Below are positions 24,854 to 27,432 of a DNA stretch of 27,432 bases, one piece after another; within the stretch, counting starts at the first letter, position 1, and every line of letters starts with the position of its first letter. A model generated the notes under the pieces. The model saw only the letters and a list, made by a program, of their open reading frames with translations, had not been told where the DNA came from and ran no database searches. The DNA is taken from positions 1 to 27,432 of the forward strand of contig CAVJKX010000018.1 in NCBI GenBank assembly GCA_963650165.1, given 5' to 3'. This stretch comes from F23-B02 sp963650165. Lineage in GTDB: Bacteria; Bacillota; Clostridia; Oscillospirales; Oscillospiraceae. Both the position numbers and the translations under genes were made by a program.

Positions 24854-25030
24854 TCAGCGCTTCGATTTCGGTTTTTTCTTTGCAGACTTTGATTTTTTCG
24901 CCGCTTCCTTCGCGGCCTTGCGGTCGGCGGCCTTCTTTTCCTTGAGCTTTTTCTTCGTCCTTATCTCGATTATCGCATAGCACGCGACAACGCCGAGGAT
25001 AATAAACGCTGCATATGTGTACCACGGCAT
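24854..25030 (-). CDS. Small single-span membrane protein with Lys-rich tail
   Basis: A 58-residue protein beginning MPWYTYAAFIILGVVACYAIIEIRTKKK and ending in an Ala/Lys-rich tail (KKSKSAKKKPKSKR). Residues 5-23 form one membrane span and the remaining 35 residues are strongly basic, so the tail should lie in the cytosol, where it could touch lipid head groups or nucleic acid. The ATG at 25030 is preceded by AGGAGG (25039-25044) at a good distance and by a clear promoter. An overlapping reading frame starting at 25037 has no plausible protein features and I reject it. I do not recognise a family; similar short basic membrane proteins are common and unstudied in Clostridia. Confidence 0.75.
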   Translation of the reverse strand: MPWYTYAAFIILGVVACYAIIEIRTKKKLKEKKAADRKAAKEAAKKSKSAKKKPKSKR

Positions 25031-25054
25031 ATTTCATCCCTCCTGTTACCGTAC

Positions 25055-25083
25055 AATATACATTAAATTGCTCCCGCGGTCAA
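25055..25083 (-). promoter_or_regulatory. Promoter of the small membrane protein gene
   Basis: Minus-strand TTGACC (25078-25083) and TATATT (25055-25060) are 17 bases apart, just ahead of the AGGAGG site. It is divergent from the MurT-like promoter. Confidence 0.75.
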
Positions 25084-25098
25084 GACGGCAAAAAGCTG

Positions 25099-25128
25099 TG
25101 GACAAGCCGCCGCGGTCTGCGGTATAAT
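25099..25128 (+). promoter_or_regulatory. Promoter of the MurT-like/GatD-like operon
   Basis: TGGACA (25099-25104) and a perfect TATAAT (25123-25128) are 18 bases apart, about 32 bases before the start codon. Confidence 0.7.
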
Positions 25129-25159
25129 ATAAGGTACTTTTCCGAAAAGGACGGTAAAA

Positions 25160-26536
25160 ATGAAAAAGAATCTGAGATTTTACCTTGCTCTGTGGCTCGG
25201 CAGGCTCGCAATGTGGCTGCAAAAGCTTCTTGGCATGAATGCAAGCTACTTCCCCGGCAAGCTCGCAATAAAGCTCTGCCCCGATTTTCTCGGCAGGATA
25301 GACAAGCCCCGCACCATCATCAGCGTCACCGGCACGAACGGCAAAACGACCTGCTGCAACATGACGCTCGACGTTCTGGCCGACGCGGGCTTCAAGGTGC
25401 TCGATAACCGCGCTGGCTCGAACACCGACGCGGGCATCGCAACGGCGCTCATTTCCGGCAGCACCCTCGGCGGCAGGGCGAAGTTCGAATACGCCGTGTT
25501 CGAGGTCGACGAGCGCTCCTCGCAGAGGATATACAAATACGTCCACCCCGACTACGCCGTGTGCACGAACCTTTTCCGCGACTCGATCCAGCGCAACGCG
25601 CATCCGGAGTTCATCTTCTCCTTCATCGACTCGGCTCTGCCGGACGATACGCACATGATCTTGAACGCCGACGATCCCATCAGCAGCCGTCTCAAGCCCG
25701 ACAACAGGCGCAGCTACTTCTCCATAGGCCGCCTGCCGACCGACAGGGACGAGTGCATAAACATCATAAACGACATGCGTGCCTGCCCTTACTGCGGCGG
25801 AAAGCTCGAGTACGAGTTCGTGCGCTATCACCACATCGGCAAAATGCACTGCCCCGGCTGCGGCTTTGCCTCGCCCGAGCCCGACTATCTGGCCTCCCCC
25901 GACTACGAAAACCGCTGCTTCACCGTGCGCTCGGACAAGGGCGACGAGGTATATCCGCTGATAAACGACAGCGTGTTCAACACCTACAATCAGGTCACGG
26001 TCGTTGCACTGCTGCGCGAGCTCGGCCTTTCGGCGGCGGACATTGCGAAGAGCTTTTCGCACATGAGCATCGTCAAAACACGCTACACGAAGGTCGAAAA
26101 GGGCGGCGTCGAGGTCATAACGAACATGACCAAGGGGCAGAACCCCGTCGCCTGCTCCATAGTTTTCGGATATATAAAGGCCGATCCCGGCGTGAAGGAG
26201 GTCATCGTCATGCTCGACGATATGGGCTTCAAGAAGACGACCGAGATCGTCACATGGGTATACGACGCGGACTTTGAGCTTCTCAACGATCCGGGCATAA
26301 AGCGCATAGTCGTCGGCGGCGCGAGGATGCACGACTATCACCTGCGCCTGCTGCTGGCCGGCGTTCCCGAGGAGAAGATACGCTGCGTCAGAAACGAGCT
26401 TGACGCGCCCGCGGAGCTCGAGCTCGACGGTACGGACAAGGTGTTCATTCTGCACGATCTGACGACGCCCAGGCTCACGGAGCAGGTGCGCGGCGGCATT
26501 CTCGCGCGTCTTGAGGAAAAGGAGGCACAGGCATGA
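25160..26536 (+). CDS. Divergent MurT-like Mur ligase family protein
   Basis: A 458-residue protein with MurT architecture. A hydrophobic or amphipathic N-terminus is followed by the ATP loop VTGTNGKTT (56-64), a FEVDERS acidic motif (114-120), NADDP (169-173), a four-cysteine zinc ribbon typical of MurT (Cys209, Cys212, Cys231, Cys234) and the DUF1727-type C-terminal domain. Canonical MurT uses ATP to activate the D-Glu carboxylate of lipid II, and GatD supplies ammonia from glutamine. Here several MurT signatures differ: the RDQ-D-R-Y-G-E segment is RDSIQRNAHPE, the KNPAG segment is TKGQNPVAC, and the D-x-S-W segment that supplies an Asp to the GatD active site reads TEIVTW. ATP use looks intact; the acceptor may have changed. 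It overlaps the GatD-like gene by 4 bases. Confidence 0.82.
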   Translation: MKKNLRFYLALWLGRLAMWLQKLLGMNASYFPGKLAIKLCPDFLGRIDKPRTIISVTGTNGKTTCCNMTLDVLADAGFKVLDNRAGSNTDAGIATALISGSTLGGRAKFEYAVFEVDERSSQRIYKYVHPDYAVCTNLFRDSIQRNAHPEFIFSFIDSALPDDTHMILNADDPISSRLKPDNRRSYFSIGRLPTDRDECINIINDMRACPYCGGKLEYEFVRYHHIGKMHCPGCGFASPEPDYLASPDYENRCFTVRSDKGDEVYPLINDSVFNTYNQVTVVALLRELGLSAADIAKSFSHMSIVKTRYTKVEKGGVEVITNMTKGQNPVACSIVFGYIKADPGVKEVIVMLDDMGFKKTTEIVTWVYDADFELLNDPGIKRIVVGGARMHDYHLRLLLAGVPEEKIRCVRNELDAPAELELDGTDKVFILHDLTTPRLTEQVRGGILARLEEKEAQA

Positions 26537-27243
26537 AGATAGAAGTGCTGTTTCCCGAATTTGCAAACCTGTTCGGCGACTGCTGGAACTGGCGCTATAT
26601 CGCGCGCTGCCTGCCCGAGGCCGAGCTCATTCAGACCGGCTACGGCGACGAGCCGCGCTTTGTCTCCGAAAAGGTCGATATGATAATAATGGGCGCAATG
26701 ACCGAGCACGGTCAGGAGCTTGCGATAAAAAAGCTCATGCCGCACCGCGACCGCCTGCGCCGGCTCATAGACTCCGGCGTCGTGTTCCTCATGACCGCAA
26801 ACGCGGGCGAGGTGTTCTGCGAGTACATCGAAAACGAGGACGGCAGCCGCATCGCGGGGCTCGGCCTTGTTCCGCTGCACGCAAAGCGCGACATGATGCA
26901 CAGGTTCAATTCCATCGAGCTGTGCACCTTTGAGGACATGCAGCTCGTCGGCTTCAAGGCGGAGTTTTCGCAGCTGTACGGCGACAATTCGGGCATAAAC
27001 TTTGCCGAAGCGAAATACGGCATAGGCATAAACAAGAAGTCAAAGCTCGAGGGCGTGAGGATAAAAAACTACTTCTCGACCTCGCTGGTGGGGCCCTTTA
27101 TCATGATGAACCCGCCCTTTGTGAAATACCTCATGCGCCTTCTGGGCGTGCAGGAGCCCGTGCTCCTCTTTGAGGACACGAACATGGCCGCCTACGAGGC
27201 CCGCCTCGCCGACATCACCCGCCTTCTTTCGGAGGCGCACTGA
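26533..27243 (+). CDS. GatD-like class I amidotransferase protein lacking catalytic residues
   Basis: A 236-residue protein aligned by eye with GatD (CobB/CobQ-type glutaminase). The fold markers remain: start KIEVLFPEFANLFGD, AGLGLVPLHA, and the end NPPFVKYLMRLLG. The catalytic sites do not: the nucleophile segment (normally CGGYQ) reads TANAGEVF with Thr88 at the Cys position, the ENHGG segment reads KAEFSQ, and the YLHGP histidine segment reads SLVGP (Val186). Cys96 is out of place. It cannot use the standard Cys-His chemistry to make ammonia. Its ATG overlaps the MurT-like stop (ATGA) behind GGAGG, so the pair probably forms a complex, with this subunit structural, regulatory or ligand-binding. 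A canonical pair may exist elsewhere in the genome. Confidence 0.82.
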   Translation: MKIEVLFPEFANLFGDCWNWRYIARCLPEAELIQTGYGDEPRFVSEKVDMIIMGAMTEHGQELAIKKLMPHRDRLRRLIDSGVVFLMTANAGEVFCEYIENEDGSRIAGLGLVPLHAKRDMMHRFNSIELCTFEDMQLVGFKAEFSQLYGDNSGINFAEAKYGIGINKKSKLEGVRIKNYFSTSLVGPFIMMNPPFVKYLMRLLGVQEPVLLFEDTNMAAYEARLADITRLLSEAH

Positions 27244-27252
27244 CGCCTTTTT

Positions 27253-27340
27253 TGGAGGCGCATTAAGTCTGCACCTATACGGAGACTGCGGGTGCCCGGT
27301 ATCGAAACATTGGAGGAAACTACAGCGTTTCGCATCCCGC
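27253..27340 (+). repeat. Dispersed repeat RptB, locus 4 (downstream of the GatD-like gene)
   Basis: GGAGGCGCATTAAG, ACCTATACG and GGTGCCCGGTATCGAAAC follow the stop codon by 10 bases, in the same order and orientation as after pnp. The last codons of the gene (GGAGGCGCAC) resemble the first bases of the repeat. No terminator or gene is visible in 27244-27432. Confidence 0.6.
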
Positions 27341-27377
27341 GAGTGAGTTGCAGTGTTTTTGCGGCATCTGAAATCGG

Positions 27378-27432
27378 CGCACCCTTGGCTTCCCCTTCGA
27401 GGGGAAGCTGTCACCGAAGGTGACTGAAGAGG
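27378..27432 (-). repeat. Dispersed palindromic repeat RptA, copy 2
   Basis: All 55 bases equal the reverse complement of 310-364, with the same CTTCCCCT/AGGGGAAG and GTCACC/GGTGAC hairpins. It runs to the last base of the window and may continue beyond it. Confidence 0.75.

Noticed and set aside
24813..25037. 74-residue minus-strand frame overlapping the small membrane protein
   Set aside because: Its start lies too close to the ribosome site, it runs into the tRNA promoter, and the alternative frame gives a clean membrane span with a basic tail.
27244..27262. CGCC-TTTTTT-GGAGGCG as a terminator for the GatD-like gene
   Set aside because: Only four bases pair and the T run is in the loop, so it would not terminate.

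Overview
The window looks like chromosomal DNA of a fairly high-GC clostridial Firmicute, most likely an uncultured Oscillospiraceae/Ruminococcaceae-type gut bacterium. The reasons are the gene content (rpsO-pnp, YlmH, DUF896, MurT/GatD-family proteins, a TetM-like GTPase), strong AGGAGG-type ribosome binding sites, TTGACA/TATAAT promoters with 17-bp spacers, and intergenic palindromic repeats of the CTTCCCC...GGGGAAG type. The taxonomic call is inference. No ribosomal RNA, insertion sequence, transposase or CRISPR array was seen.

Layout. 1-557 is non-coding and filled with repeats and hairpins. 558-2289 (minus) is a tight operon: YfbR-like nucleotidase, DUF896 protein, AEC-family transporter. 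2432-2917 (plus) is a small lipoprotein. 2925-5834 (plus) holds rpsO and pnp, each behind a structured leader, with a repeat block between them. 6099-9360 (minus) is a ribbon-helix-helix regulator followed by clpB. 9533-13612 (minus) is an overlapping operon of a DUF362 protein, a TetM/EF-G-like GTPase fused to a YacP/Rae1-type NYN nuclease domain, and the S4-domain protein YlmH. 13727-16290 (plus) is an alpha/beta hydrolase, an MFS transporter and a 58-residue DUF6440 protein. 16315-19669 (minus) is a glycolipid-type operon: a CrtO-like acyltransferase, a glycosyltransferase fused to a diacylglycerol kinase, and a HAD phosphatase. 19873-21264 (plus) is a COG2509-type FAD protein carrying a ferredoxin-like cysteine motif. 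21326-21802 (minus) is an SseB-family protein. 21987-23653 (plus) is a two-gene phage-tail-like module with a metallophosphoesterase. 23693-24394 (minus) is an Asp/Glu racemase. 24592-24776 (minus) holds tRNA-Thr and tRNA-Asp. 24854-25030 (minus) is a small membrane protein. 25160-27243 (plus) is a MurT-like/GatD-like pair whose amidotransferase half has lost its catalytic residues. The window ends in the same repeats it began with.

How the genes fit together. The most interesting units are (i) the degenerate MurT/GatD pair, which keeps the complex architecture but cannot hydrolyse glutamine in the usual way; (ii) the GTPase-Rae1 fusion next to YlmH, which suggests a one-polypeptide stalled-ribosome sensor and A-site mRNA cleaver coupled to ribosome quality control; (iii) the diacylglycerol glycosyltransferase-diacylglycerol kinase fusion, which joins two enzymes that act on the same lipid; and (iv) RNA leaders before rpsO and pnp that look autoregulatory. 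Three dispersed repeat families (called here RptA, RptB, RptC) occupy the gene-free stretches, and RptB tends to start at, or just after, stop codons.
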